Part shown: positions 26,851-36,538 of the stretch, piece after piece
Layout: each line of letters opens with the position of its first letter
Numbering within the stretch: the first letter of the stretch is position 1
DNA from: Desmonostoc vinosum HA7617-LM4
GTDB lineage: Bacteria > Cyanobacteriota > Cyanobacteriia > Cyanobacteriales > Nostocaceae
Assembly: GCA_019359515.1 (NCBI GenBank)
Contig: JAHHHC010000015.1
Location: 62,001 to 126,000, forward strand
Length of the DNA: 64,000 nucleotides
Direction of reading: 5' to 3'
Made by a program: the position numbers and the translations under genes
The notes under the pieces: model-generated
The model's input: only the letters and a program-made list of their open reading frames with translations
What the model was told of the DNA's origin: nothing
Databases searched by the model: none

Positions 26851-29800
26851 ATGCTGATACATGATAGCTATTATGATGTTGAGACAACAGAAAACCCAGA
26901 TATCAATGACGAACTTAGTAAAGTCGCATTAATCCACAAGCTGATAGAGTTACAAGTAGAGAAAACACCAAATGCAATAGCAGTAGAATTTGCACAAGAA
27001 CAACTAACCTATCAACAGCTAAACCAACGCGCCAACCAACTAGCACATCATTTAATCAACCTGGGAGTCAAAGCCGATACCATAGTCGGGATTTGCCTAG
27101 AACGCTCGCTAGATTTAATCATCGCCATAGTCGGGATTCTCAAAGCCACAGGAGCATATCTACCCATCGACCCCAGCTATCCAGCATCAAGACGCCGCTT
27201 GATGCTAGAAAATGCCCAAGCCGAGATCTTACTCACCCATAGCCATCTAGAGGAAAACTCCACAACTGGTCTGACACAATGCATATATCTAGACCAGCAA
27301 AACCTCACCACACCAAAAACCAACCCCGACATTCCCCAAACAGGCGACAATCTCGCATACATCATCTACACCTCGGGTTCGACAGGTCAACCCAAAGGCG
27401 TCGCCATGGCTCATCGTCCCCTGTGCAACCTACTTTCTTGGCAACTGCAAACATCGACCTTCCCAACAGCCAAAACCCTACAATTCACCCCCATCAGTTT
27501 CGATGTCTCCTTCCAAGAAATCTTTGCCACCCTGATTGGGGGTGGTGTATTAGTCCTAATCACTCAACAGCTGCGAACTGACCCCAGTCGCCTGCTAGAA
27601 TTCCTCAAAGATGCCCAAATCCAAAGATTATTTCTGCCATTTGTGGCACTGCGACAATTAGCAGAGGTTGCACAGATAGACGGTATCATTCCTCAGCACT
27701 TGCGTGAAGTGATTACTGCTGGTGAACAATTACGAATCACACCCGCAATTGCGAGATTCTTTGAACAACTGCCCAATACGAAACTGCACAATCACTACGG
27801 GCCTTCGGAAACTCATGTCGTCACAGCCTACACCTTAACTTCTGATGTCGAGAATTGGCCAGTCTTACCCCCAATTGGTAAACCAATTGCCAACAGTCAA
27901 ATTTATCTGTTGGATGCCCAACTGCAAGCTGTGCCTGTGGGTGTGGTGGGACAGTTGTATGTTGGTGGGGTGAGTTTGGCTAGAGGATATTTGCATCGTG
28001 CTGATTTGACAACTGAGCGTTTTATTATTAGTCCTTGGGACTCAAAGCAGCGTTTATATCAAACAGGAGATTTAGCTCGTTATCTACCTGATGGTAATCT
28101 TGAGTACCTGGGTAGAGCAGACCAACAGGTGAAAATTCGTGGCTATCGCATCGAGCCGGGTGAGATTGAGGCGGTTTTGGAAAGACATGCCTGTGTGCGA
28201 CAAGCAGTAGTCATCGTTAGGGAGGAAGTGCAGGGGGATTTGCGTTTGGTTGCTTATGTGTTGGGTGATAGCGCCCTCACTACTGAGCAGTTACGCTTAT
28301 TTTTACACACGCAACTGCCGGAGTTTATGGTGCCTTCGGCGTTGGTGCTGTTGGGGCAATTTCCTCTGACTCCTAGTGGTAAGGTTGACCGTCTGGCTTT
28401 ACCTGCGCCTGATTATAGAAATCAACGAGAAAATTTGACTGCACCTCGAACTTCTACTGAGGCAGCGTTGGCAAAAATTTGGGTTGATGTTCTTGGCTTA
28501 GACCAAGTTGGTATTGATGATCGTTTCCTAGAAATCGGGGGACATTCGCTGTTAGCAACTCAAGTAGTTTCTCGGATACGAGACATGTTTCAAGTAGAAC
28601 TACCTTTGCGTCGTCTATTTGAATTATCAACCATCAACGAACTTGCCCGGTATCTAGAAATAGCACAGCAAGAACCGCAAGAGTTGCAAATTTCTCCTAT
28701 TGAATTGCGATCGCCCCAAACTAATTTATCTTTTTCTTATGTACAGGAACAATTATGGTTTCTCGATCAGTTAGTTCCCAATCATCCCTTTTATAACGTT
28801 CCAGAAGCGTTTCGTTTAAATGGTTCTGTTGACATCACTACCCTAGAGCAAAGTTTTCAAGAAATTATCAACCGCCATGAAGTGCTACGTACCAGTTTCA
28901 CAACCATACATGGCAACCCTATCCCAGTAATTGCTCCTTGTTTGAGATTCCAGATGACAGTTGTAGATTTACATGAGTTACCTGAAACTGAAGTTTGGCA
29001 GGTAATTGTCAAGGAAGCTCAACTGCCTTTTGACTTGTCTCAAAGTCCATTACTACGAGTCACACTCTACAAACTCAGCGAACAAGAGCATATCCTGTTT
29101 CTGAACTTACATCACATTATTTGTGATGAGTGGTCTATCGGCGTGTTGCTAGAGGAACTGGCTCAACTCTACAAAGCCTATTCTTTGGGTGAAAACTCTC
29201 CTTTGGCAGAGTTAAATATTCAGTATGCAGACTACGCGATTTGGCAACGGCAGTGGTTACAGGGAGAAGTTAATAACCAACAACTTTCCTACTGGCAACA
29301 GCAACTATCTAATCTACCGCCAGAACTACAACTACCCACAGATTATCCTAGGCCGGCAGTTCCCAGTTATCGAGGCGATCGCCAGTATCTCACTTTACCC
29401 AAATCTTTGAGCGAAAAACTTCAAGATTTGGGCCGCAATGAAGGCGTAACTCTGTTTATTACGCTGTTGTCAGCATTTCAAACACTACTTTATCGGTACA
29501 CAAAACAGGAAGATATTTTAGTTGGTTCCCCCATTGCCAACCGTCGTCACTCAAAAGTGGAGCATCTAATTGGCTTTTTTGTCAATACATTAGTTTTACG
29601 CACCGATTTATCTAATTCCCCCAGTTTTCGAGAGTTACTGGCGAGAGTCAAAGAGGTGACATTAGAAGCCTATGCTCATCAAGACTTGCCATTTGAGCAG
29701 ATTGTACAAGCGGTGCAGCCAGACAGAGATCTCAACCACAACCCTCTGTTTCAGGTGCTGTTTAACCTACAGAATGCTCCTTTGCCTGCTTGGGATGTGC

Positions 29801-32800
29801 CAAATCTGAACTTAACTCGCTTGAGCGTTAATAATCAAACAGCCAAATTTGACCTGTTCCTGGAACTAGCCCAGACACCAACTGGTATTACAGGTTATTT
29901 TGAGTATAGTACCGACTTGTTTAAGGCGGATGCGATCGCTCGCATGATTGGGCATTTTCAAACTTTGTTAGAAAGCATTGTAACTAATCCAGATGAGAAA
30001 ATAGCCTCGTTATCGTTGTTAACGCAAACTGAACAGCAGCAGCTTGTCACCTGGAACAATACTCAAACCAATCATCCAGAAATTCAGTGTGTCCACAAGC
30101 TGATAGAGTTACAAGTAGAGAAAACACCAAATGCAATAGCAGTAGAATTTGCACAAGAACAACTAACCTACGAACAGCTAAACCAACGCGCCAACCAACT
30201 AGCACATCATTTAATCAACCTGGGAGTCAAAGCCGATACCATAGTCGGGATTTGCCTAGAACGCTCGCTAGATTTAATCATCGCCATAGTCGGGATTCTC
30301 AAAGCCACAGGAGCATATCTACCCATCGACCCCAGCTATCCAGCATCAAGACGCCGCTTGATGCTAGAAAATGCCCAAGCCGAGATCTTACTCACCCATA
30401 GCCATCTAGAGGAAAACTCCACAACTGGTCTGACACAATGCATATATCTAGACCAGCAAAACCTCACCACACCAAAAACCAACCCCGACATTCCCCAAAC
30501 AGGCGACAATCTCGCATACATCATCTACACCTCGGGTTCGACAGGTCAACCCAAAGGCGTCGCCATGGCTCATCGTCCCCTGTGCAACCTACTTTCTTGG
30601 CAACTGCAAACATCGACCTTCCCAACAGCCAAAACCCTACAATTCACCCCCATCAGTTTCGATGTCTCCTTCCAAGAAATCTTTGCCACCCTGATTGGGG
30701 GTGGTGTATTAGTCCTAATCACTCAACAGCTGCGAACTGACCCCAGTCGCCTGCTAGAATTCCTCAAAGATGCCCAAATCCAAAGATTATTTCTGCCATT
30801 TGTGGCACTGCGACAATTAGCAGAGGTTGCACAGATAGACGGTATCATTCCTCAGCACTTGCGTGAAGTGATTACTGCTGGTGAACAATTACGAATCACA
30901 CCCGCAATTGCGAGATTCTTTGAACAACTGCCCAATACGAAACTGCACAATCACTACGGGCCTTCGGAAACTCATGTCGTCACAGCCTACACCTTAACTT
31001 CTGATGTCGAGAATTGGCCAGTCTTACCCCCAATTGGTAAACCAATTGCCAACAGTCAAATTTATCTGTTGGATGCCCAACTGCAAGCTGTGCCTGTGGG
31101 TGTGGTGGGACAGTTGTATGTTGGTGGGGTGAGTTTGGCTAGAGGATATTTGCATCGTGCTGATTTGACAACTGAGCGTTTTATTATTAGTCCTTGGGAC
31201 TCAAAGCAGCGTTTATATCAAACAGGAGATTTAGCTCGTTATCTACCTGATGGTAATCTTGAGTACCTGGGTAGAGCAGACCAACAGGTGAAAATTCGTG
31301 GCTATCGCATCGAGCCGGGTGAGATTGAGGCGGTTTTGGAAAGACATGCCTGTGTGCGACAAGCAGTAGTCATCGTTAGGGAGGAAGTACCGGGAGATTT
31401 GCGTTTGGTTGCTTATGTGTTGGGTGATAGCGCCCTCACTACTGAGCAGTTACGCTTATTTTTACACACGCAACTGCCAGAGTTTATGGTGCCTTCGGCG
31501 TTGGTGCTGTTGGGGCAATTTCCTCTGACTCCTAGTGGTAAGGTTGACCGTTTGGCTTTACCTGCGCCTGAATGCTCACGTCCTGAACTTGCAGTAGCAT
31601 TAATACCTGCTCGGACACAAGAAGAGATAGTGTTAGCCGATCTGTGGTTGCAAGTCCTGAAGATTGCCCAAGTAGGTATTCACGACAACTTCTTTCATTT
31701 GGGAGGATACTCGCTGCAAGGGGTTGAACTAGTCAGTAAAATTCGAGAAACTTTTCAGGTAGATTTAACTCTGCGTAGTTTCTTTGAACATCCCACAATC
31801 GCTGGACTTGCAGAAATTATTGTCGCTCAACAATCAGGAAACTCGACTCGATTTAATTCTGTCCTTGATCTACATGCTGAAGCTGTTTTAGATCCAACAA
31901 TTGACCCTAAAACTGCATTCATGCCAACACTTGATCAACCAGCAAATATTCTTTTAACTGGGGCAACTGGTTTCTTAGGTGCTTTCTTGCTTCACGAATT
32001 ACTACAACAAACTCAAGCAAACATCTATTGCTTAGTTAGGGCTGCAAATTCTCAAGAAGCTAGTCAAAGGCTTAAAAGTAATTTAGAACAGTATTCACTT
32101 TGGGATCAAACTCAAGGTCATCGAATTATTGCGGTGGTGGGAGATTTAGCCCAACCTCTTTTGGGTATCTCGTCTGAAAATTTTCAAGTTTTGACAGCCA
32201 CGATTGATGTCATCTACCACAATGGCGGACTAGTTAACTTTGTTTACCCATATTCAGTTCTCAAAGCTCCCAATGTTTTGGGTACGCAAGAAGTTTTAAG
32301 ATTGGCTTGTCAAACAAAGGTCAAACCAGTGCATTTTGTTTCGACTGTTGGTGTATTCTCACCAACTGCCTATCCTGAAACACGAGTCATTGCAGAACAG
32401 CCAGCCGATCGCCCCCAAGGACTCTACGGTTACACCCAAAGTAAGTGGGTTGCAGAAAAGCTAGTAGCGATCGCTCACGAACGGGGTTTGCCAACATCGA
32501 TTTACCGTCCCACCTGGATCGAAGGGCACAGTCAAACAGGAGTTTGTAATCGTTCCGATTTTTTACGTAGCCTCATTGCAGGTTGCATTCAAATGGGTTT
32601 AGCTCCCGATTGGAATATGCCAGTAGATATTATTCCAGTTGATTACATCAGCAAGGCGATCGTTCATTTATCAAAACAAAAAAACTCATTGAAGCGAGTA
32701 TTTCACCTTTCCAATCCTCAATTGATGTCATGGCAAGAACTAATTAACTGGATACGTATCTTTGGTTATTCAATTCAACAAATCCCCTTTAAAAACTGGA

Positions 32801-33066
32801 TCAAAGAAGTATTAAATCTAGTTCCTAATGCTCCAGAAAATGCATTACATTCCTTTGTCAATTTCTTATCTGAACCCGTTTCGGAAACACAAATGTCAGT
32901 TCCTGAACTTTACTTCACCGCACATTCTTTACGATTTGACTGTCAAAATACTCTCGATGGGTTAACAAATACTGCGATTAATTGTCCGCCTGTCAATGAC
33001 GAGTTATTAAGTACTTATTTCTCCTATTTGATTGACAATGGATTTTTAAAGAGTCAAAACAAATGA
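26851..33066 (+). CDS. Two-module NRPS with terminal reductase (A-PCP-C-A-PCP-R)
   Basis: A 2071-residue megasynthase. Domains in order are: adenylation 1 (about 28-520; core YIIYTSGSTGQPKG), carrier 1 (about 530-600; LEIGGHSLL), condensation (about 627-1067; HHIICDEWS active site), adenylation 2 (about 1081-1573), carrier 2 (about 1584-1655; HLGGYSLQG) and NAD(P)-dependent thioester reductase (about 1697-2071; LLTGATGFLGAFLL, FVSTVGVFSP, YGYTQSKWVAEKL). My reading of the specificity residues is D-V-Q-F-I-A-H-V-V-K in both A domains, a proline-type code (4-methylproline is also possible). A dipeptide released as an aldehyde or alcohol is expected. The order matches AusA-type enzymes. No epimerase, methylase, transporter or phosphopantetheinyl transferase is nearby. 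The first ATG fits; no Shine-Dalgarno is obvious. Confidence 0.93.
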   Translation: MLIHDSYYDVETTENPDINDELSKVALIHKLIELQVEKTPNAIAVEFAQEQLTYQQLNQRANQLAHHLINLGVKADTIVGICLERSLDLIIAIVGILKATGAYLPIDPSYPASRRRLMLENAQAEILLTHSHLEENSTTGLTQCIYLDQQNLTTPKTNPDIPQTGDNLAYIIYTSGSTGQPKGVAMAHRPLCNLLSWQLQTSTFPTAKTLQFTPISFDVSFQEIFATLIGGGVLVLITQQLRTDPSRLLEFLKDAQIQRLFLPFVALRQLAEVAQIDGIIPQHLREVITAGEQLRITPAIARFFEQLPNTKLHNHYGPSETHVVTAYTLTSDVENWPVLPPIGKPIANSQIYLLDAQLQAVPVGVVGQLYVGGVSLARGYLHRADLTTERFIISPWDSKQRLYQTGDLARYLPDGNLEYLGRADQQVKIRGYRIEPGEIEAVLERHACVRQAVVIVREEVQGDLRLVAYVLGDSALTTEQLRLFLHTQLPEFMVPSALVLLGQFPLTPSGKVDRLALPAPDYRNQRENLTAPRTSTEAALAKIWVDVLGLDQVGIDDRFLEIGGHSLLATQVVSRIRDMFQVELPLRRLFELSTINELARYLEIAQQEPQELQISPIELRSPQTNLSFSYVQEQLWFLDQLVPNHPFYNVPEAFRLNGSVDITTLEQSFQEIINRHEVLRTSFTTIHGNPIPVIAPCLRFQMTVVDLHELPETEVWQVIVKEAQLPFDLSQSPLLRVTLYKLSEQEHILFLNLHHIICDEWSIGVLLEELAQLYKAYSLGENSPLAELNIQYADYAIWQRQWLQGEVNNQQLSYWQQQLSNLPPELQLPTDYPRPAVPSYRGDRQYLTLPKSLSEKLQDLGRNEGVTLFITLLSAFQTLLYRYTKQEDILVGSPIANRRHSKVEHLIGFFVNTLVLRTDLSNSPSFRELLARVKEVTLEAYAHQDLPFEQIVQAVQPDRDLNHNPLFQVLFNLQNAPLPAWDVPNLNLTRLSVNNQTAKFDLFLELAQTPTGITGYFEYSTDLFKADAIARMIGHFQTLLESIVTNPDEKIASLSLLTQTEQQQLVTWNNTQTNHPEIQCVHKLIELQVEKTPNAIAVEFAQEQLTYEQLNQRANQLAHHLINLGVKADTIVGICLERSLDLIIAIVGILKATGAYLPIDPSYPASRRRLMLENAQAEILLTHSHLEENSTTGLTQCIYLDQQNLTTPKTNPDIPQTGDNLAYIIYTSGSTGQPKGVAMAHRPLCNLLSWQLQTSTFPTAKTLQFTPISFDVSFQEIFATLIGGGVLVLITQQLRTDPSRLLEFLKDAQIQRLFLPFVALRQLAEVAQIDGIIPQHLREVITAGEQLRITPAIARFFEQLPNTKLHNHYGPSETHVVTAYTLTSDVENWPVLPPIGKPIANSQIYLLDAQLQAVPVGVVGQLYVGGVSLARGYLHRADLTTERFIISPWDSKQRLYQTGDLARYLPDGNLEYLGRADQQVKIRGYRIEPGEIEAVLERHACVRQAVVIVREEVPGDLRLVAYVLGDSALTTEQLRLFLHTQLPEFMVPSALVLLGQFPLTPSGKVDRLALPAPECSRPELAVALIPARTQEEIVLADLWLQVLKIAQVGIHDNFFHLGGYSLQGVELVSKIRETFQVDLTLRSFFEHPTIAGLAEIIVAQQSGNSTRFNSVLDLHAEAVLDPTIDPKTAFMPTLDQPANILLTGATGFLGAFLLHELLQQTQANIYCLVRAANSQEASQRLKSNLEQYSLWDQTQGHRIIAVVGDLAQPLLGISSENFQVLTATIDVIYHNGGLVNFVYPYSVLKAPNVLGTQEVLRLACQTKVKPVHFVSTVGVFSPTAYPETRVIAEQPADRPQGLYGYTQSKWVAEKLVAIAHERGLPTSIYRPTWIEGHSQTGVCNRSDFLRSLIAGCIQMGLAPDWNMPVDIIPVDYISKAIVHLSKQKNSLKRVFHLSNPQLMSWQELINWIRIFGYSIQQIPFKNWIKEVLNLVPNAPENALHSFVNFLSEPVSETQMSVPELYFTAHSLRFDCQNTLDGLTNTAINCPPVNDELLSTYFSYLIDNGFLKSQNK
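26933..28412. repeat. Direct repeat, copy 1: adenylation domain 1 of the NRPS
   Basis: A 1480-base direct repeat of 30092-31571, offset 3159 bases. By eye I found about seven differences, for example CCTATCAACAG against CCTACGAACAG near 27010 and three changes around the REEVQGDL/REEVPGDL codons. Flanking module sequence diverges sharply at both ends. Confidence 0.93.
30092..31571. repeat. Direct repeat, copy 2: adenylation domain 2 of the NRPS
   Basis: Second copy of the near-identical 1480-base block. It starts at the codons for HKLIELQVEKTP and ends at the LALPAPE junction before carrier domain 2, where similarity to module 1 stops at once. This points to recent duplication or gene conversion. 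Confidence 0.93.
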
Positions 33067-33301
33067 AAGGGAACACTTCTCTTTCTCCTGTCGGAGACGC
33101 TGCGCGTAGCTTGCTTTCCCATAGGGGTACGTTCAGTGCATCGCAGGGAATAGGAAAATGGTATAAACCTTTACTTTTTTCGTAAAAAACAAGATTCCCA
33201 GCCGATGCTTGGCCAAATGTGAAACTTAACATGACCTTAATCATTATTTGATTGTAGGTTGCTAAGTTCGTCACGTTTGGTTTAGCAGCCTGGGAGTAGA
33301 T
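33067..33301. other. Intergenic region with a dispersed GC-rich repeat
   Basis: Contains GTCGGAGACGCTGCGCGTAG and following bases near 33099-33150, a sequence of dispersed-repeat type, then the leader of the phoD-like gene. The longest minus-strand frame overlaps the NRPS end and looks spurious. Confidence 0.4.
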
Positions 33302-34870
33302 ATGGAACTTATAGATAGCGACTTGCTATCAAATCGCTGTAAACGGCGGAATTTTTTGCTGGGTGCAGGATTCTTCACAGGGTTAGCTGTGACTAGTCAA
33401 TGGCATCCAGTATCAGCAAAATCGAGGTTTTCCAATTATCCTTTTAGTCTTGGTGTTGCCTCTGGCGATCCTTTGCCGGATGGTGTTGTGCTGTGGACGC
33501 GACTAGCTCCCGATCCCCTTTACGGGGGTGGAATGCCACTCAGAAATTTTGTAGTGCAGTGGCGGGTTGCTGTAGACGAAAAAATGAAGAAAGTAGTGCG
33601 ACGTGGGAAAACGCTTGCATCTCCAGATCTAGCACACTCAGTACATGTTGATGTACGTGGACTAGAACCTGACCGTTGGTATTGGTATCAGTTTCAAGTA
33701 GGCAATGAAGTTAGCGCCATTGGACGAACTCGTACAGCTGGATCACTCTTTAACTCCATCAAAAAACTCAATTTTGCCTTTGTCTCCTGTCAAGACTGGC
33801 AAAACGGCTACTATACAGCCTATCAGCACTTGGTTGATGAGGAACTAGATTTAGTTGTTCATCTCGGTGACTACATTTATGAGTATGGGCCAGAATCTGG
33901 TGGGCCACGTCAACACAATAGTCCAGAAATCGTCACTCTCAACGACTACCGTAACCGCCACGCCCTATACAAGACCGATAAAAATCTGCAAGCTGCTCAT
34001 GCTGCTTTCCCCTGGATAGTCACTTGGGATGATCACGAAGTTGAAAATAACTATGCTAACCTCATACCCGAAGAGAACCAAAGCCAGCAGGCATTTGTGA
34101 CTAGGCGAGCCAATGCTTACCAAGCATACTATGAACATATGCCACTACGTCGTTCTTCACTGCCTAGTGGGCCAAATATGCAGTTATATCGGCGGTTCAC
34201 TTATGGTAATTTAGCTGAGTTCAACGTACTGGATACTCGCCAGTACCGTACTGACCAACCTTGCGATGATGGATTGAAACCTCGTTGTTCTCAAGCCTTT
34301 GATGTGAATGCTACTATGACAGGCCAAGAGCAACAGCAATGGTTATTTGATGGTTTAGACAAATCGCGATCGCGCTGGAATGTGATTGCTCAACAAACGA
34401 TGTTGGCTCAATATGATTTTAATCCTAGTCCAGACGCTGGATTATTCAACTTAGATCAGTGGGATGGCTACGTAGCTGCGCGTAATCGGCTACTCAGTTT
34501 TCTCAACCAGCGCCAGCCCTCTAACCCAGTAGTGATCACTGGAGACATCCATTCCAGTTGGGTACACGATTTGAAAGTTGATTTCACTAAACCAGCCTCA
34601 GCAATAGTTGGTACTGAGTTCGTAGGTACTTCAGTTACCTCTGATTTTCCCACCAACTTTATCGCTCCGGTTCAAGCTGCTTTAGGTAGCAATCCCCATA
34701 CCAAGTTTTTTGATGGTGCTTTCCGGGGATACGTCCGCTGCAACCTGACCCCAGAACGCTGGCAAAGTGATTATCGCGTTGTGTCAAGCATCGTTGACCT
34801 CAACGCATCTGTTAGCACCTTAGCTTCGTTTGTAGTCGAAAACGGTCAACCAGGGGCACAGAGGGCGTAA
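33302..34870 (+). CDS. phoD: PhoD-family alkaline phosphatase, Tat-exported
   Basis: A 522-residue protein with a twin-arginine-like signal (CKRRNFLLGAGFFTGLAV) at residues 13-30. The N-terminal Fn3-like domain contains FSLGVASGDPLPDGVVLWTRL. The PhoD metallophosphatase core has NFAFVSCQDWQNGYYTAY, LDLVVHLGDYIYEYG, WDDHEVENNYA and a late VITGDIHSSWVHD, together supplying the Fe/Ca ligands. PhoD releases phosphate from phosphodiesters and monoesters outside the cytoplasmic membrane and is usually phosphate-regulated; I did not identify a Pho box. It lies 235 bases after the NRPS on the same strand, probably as an independent gene. Confidence 0.9.
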   Translation: MELIDSDLLSNRCKRRNFLLGAGFFTGLAVTSQWHPVSAKSRFSNYPFSLGVASGDPLPDGVVLWTRLAPDPLYGGGMPLRNFVVQWRVAVDEKMKKVVRRGKTLASPDLAHSVHVDVRGLEPDRWYWYQFQVGNEVSAIGRTRTAGSLFNSIKKLNFAFVSCQDWQNGYYTAYQHLVDEELDLVVHLGDYIYEYGPESGGPRQHNSPEIVTLNDYRNRHALYKTDKNLQAAHAAFPWIVTWDDHEVENNYANLIPEENQSQQAFVTRRANAYQAYYEHMPLRRSSLPSGPNMQLYRRFTYGNLAEFNVLDTRQYRTDQPCDDGLKPRCSQAFDVNATMTGQEQQQWLFDGLDKSRSRWNVIAQQTMLAQYDFNPSPDAGLFNLDQWDGYVAARNRLLSFLNQRQPSNPVVITGDIHSSWVHDLKVDFTKPASAIVGTEFVGTSVTSDFPTNFIAPVQAALGSNPHTKFFDGAFRGYVRCNLTPERWQSDYRVVSSIVDLNASVSTLASFVVENGQPGAQRA

Positions 34871-34895
34871 CCGTATTTTAAAATGAAAAAATTAA

Positions 34896-34924
34896 GCCCT
34901 TCAGATTTATTCTGAGGGGTTTTA
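34896..34924 (+). terminator. Rho-independent terminator after phoD
   Basis: GCCCTTCAGA, a short AT loop and TTCTGAGGGG form a stable stem followed by TTTT, beginning about 25 bases after the phoD stop codon. It matches a classic intrinsic terminator. Confidence 0.75.
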
Positions 34925-35085
34925 AAAGTTCTAAAATTTGAGAAGCTTAGCTCTAATAAGTTTGCTCTATTGAGAGTATCTGCACCTAATTTTGTTATAT
35001 ACATGGGATGTTTTTTTAAACTATTTCTAGAGAAAAATTATAGTATGGTACACTCAAAATTATCTTAGTTAAAGGAAAAATTAAG

Positions 35086-35328
35086 ATGGCTAAAATTACA
35101 GTTTCCAATCTCTTATTAGATCCCGAAAAAAATGCGTTAATTAATGAAGTTGAACTGACAAATGACGAACTAAAAAATATTCGAGGTGGCAACACCATTA
35201 TAGAAATAAACTTGCCAGATGGCTCGACTGTGTATAAAGTCTACAGTAACACTGGTGAGCTATTAGGTAAGCTTTATGACACTGATCGTGATGGTTCTAT
35301 TGATGGAATAGTTGTACCTGGCAAATAA
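35086..35328 (+). CDS. Small double-glycine-leader protein with EF-hand-like loop
   Basis: An 80-residue protein. AAAGGAAAAATTAAG upstream of ATG 35086 provides a good ribosome site. Residues 1-33 look like a double-glycine leader, with VELTNDELKNIRGGN showing the ELxxxELxxIxGG pattern of bacteriocin-type signal sequences. The remaining 45 residues, starting NTIIEINLPDGSTVYKV, contain DTDRDGSIDG, an EF-hand or dockerin-like calcium-binding loop. No Cys, and few Ser or Thr, so a lanthipeptide is unlikely. No C39 peptidase transporter or modification enzyme is in the window. It may be an exported calcium-binding peptide cleaved after GG; function unknown. Confidence 0.72.
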   Translation: MAKITVSNLLLDPEKNALINEVELTNDELKNIRGGNTIIEINLPDGSTVYKVYSNTGELLGKLYDTDRDGSIDGIVVPGK

Positions 35329-35587
35329 ATTAAATAGTTGTTTCCGCTAGTATATCCATCAAAATAAGTTTCAATTGGTATGTGCGTTGGTACGAATAAT
35401 TCCTCAGTGTGTTAAGGGTTTCTCAAACTGACGCACGCCATACATTGGATATTTTTATATGGAAGTCTCTTCAAATCATCTATTTTTTTAAAAACAATAA
35501 TTTTGTTTTTACCTGTAATTAAACTCTGCTTAAACCCATATATTCAAAATAAATAGGTTCAAAATAGTTGACTAAAAAATAATTCAG

Positions 35588-36127
35588 ATGAAATTAGTTC
35601 CACAATTAGTGCTTGCTGCTGCTAGTTTGACTCTGGGTTTGACTGCCATAAATGCAAAATCTGCATCTGCTGCTATCATTGATTATGCTTTCACTGTTGA
35701 TAGTTCTATAAATCGGGGAAGCGGCTTTTTTAGCTTTGATGACTCAACTTTCAGTGATGACAGTATCCCAGAAGCAAGGGTGCGATCGCTATCGTTTCAA
35801 TTTAACGGTGAATCTATAGTTTACACCGAACAAGATGATGTCAATTACCCAGACTTTCCCATCGTATTTTCAACTGCATTCTTAACAGGAAAAGAATCTG
35901 TAGGATTAGAATATTTGTTCGATGATCAAGCAAATCCTTCCAGCTTAATTAGTTATGAAATTGTTGGAGAAGATTTCACAATTTTTTCTAGAACTTCTCC
36001 AAATACTGAAATTTTCTCTGGAAAAGTTTCTTATCAGAAAGTACCTGAACCTACAACATTAGCTGGTACTCTCTTTGCTATTGGTATTGGCTGGCTTGTC
36101 AAGAAAAAGAGGTTAAATAATTCATAA
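35588..36127 (+). CDS. Exported PEP-CTERM-anchored protein
   Basis: A 179-residue protein with an N-terminal signal peptide (LVLAAASLTLGLTAINAKSASA) and a C-terminal PEP-CTERM sorting signal: VPEPTTLAGTLFAIGIGW then a Lys-Lys-Lys-Arg cluster. The middle (about 35-150) is a beta-rich, acidic domain with Phe/Ser-rich strands (SGFFSFDDSTFSDDS), common in cyanobacterial PEP-CTERM proteins. Known PEP-CTERM proteins are processed by exosortase and sent to the outer surface or exopolysaccharide matrix. The specific role is unknown. An AT-rich stretch of about 250 bases upstream holds its promoter. Confidence 0.85.
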   Translation: MKLVPQLVLAAASLTLGLTAINAKSASAAIIDYAFTVDSSINRGSGFFSFDDSTFSDDSIPEARVRSLSFQFNGESIVYTEQDDVNYPDFPIVFSTAFLTGKESVGLEYLFDDQANPSSLISYEIVGEDFTIFSRTSPNTEIFSGKVSYQKVPEPTTLAGTLFAIGIGWLVKKKRLNNS

Positions 36128-36538
36128 TTCGTAATGACGCGACGCTCCTGTGTCGCTCTAAGCGAAGCTATGCCGCAGGCTTTACGCTTCGCTATCGAGG
36201 ACTCGCTATCGCTGACGCTCGTACCGACGCTCGATGACTCGCTAACGCTACGCTATCGCTACCGCTGACGCTCGAGGACTCGCTAACGCTAACGCTAACG
36301 TAATTCGTAATTACTAATGTTTGCCTGCTATATAAACCCTAGACAAGTCTAGACATTTACAAGACTTACTTCAATGGGAGCATGGGAGCGGTTATCTCTC
36401 AGTAAGCTTTCACGATGAAGCCAAGATAAACGTCCCTGCGTCGCTCAAAACGCGAAATCTCAAAAACCTACCCGTAAGAACTGCCCCCTTTTCCTTACGG
36501 TTTAAATAAGCAGTCTTTAGCCCGAACACAATATTACT
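36128..36538. repeat. GC-rich palindromic repeat cluster (GCTAACGCT type) and spacer
   Basis: About 36135-36305 holds short, partly palindromic units (CGCTCTAAGCGAAGCTATGC, GACTCGCTAACGCTAACGC and variants), related to the runs near 18030 and 20545-20630. After it comes AT-rich spacer with a small CTAGACAAGTCTAG palindrome near 36340. No gene was seen. Confidence 0.7.

Noticed and set aside
26933-31571. Whether the twin A domains are an assembly artefact
   Set aside because: The copies differ at several positions and lie in frame within one long gene, so the duplication is more likely real, but only long reads would settle it.
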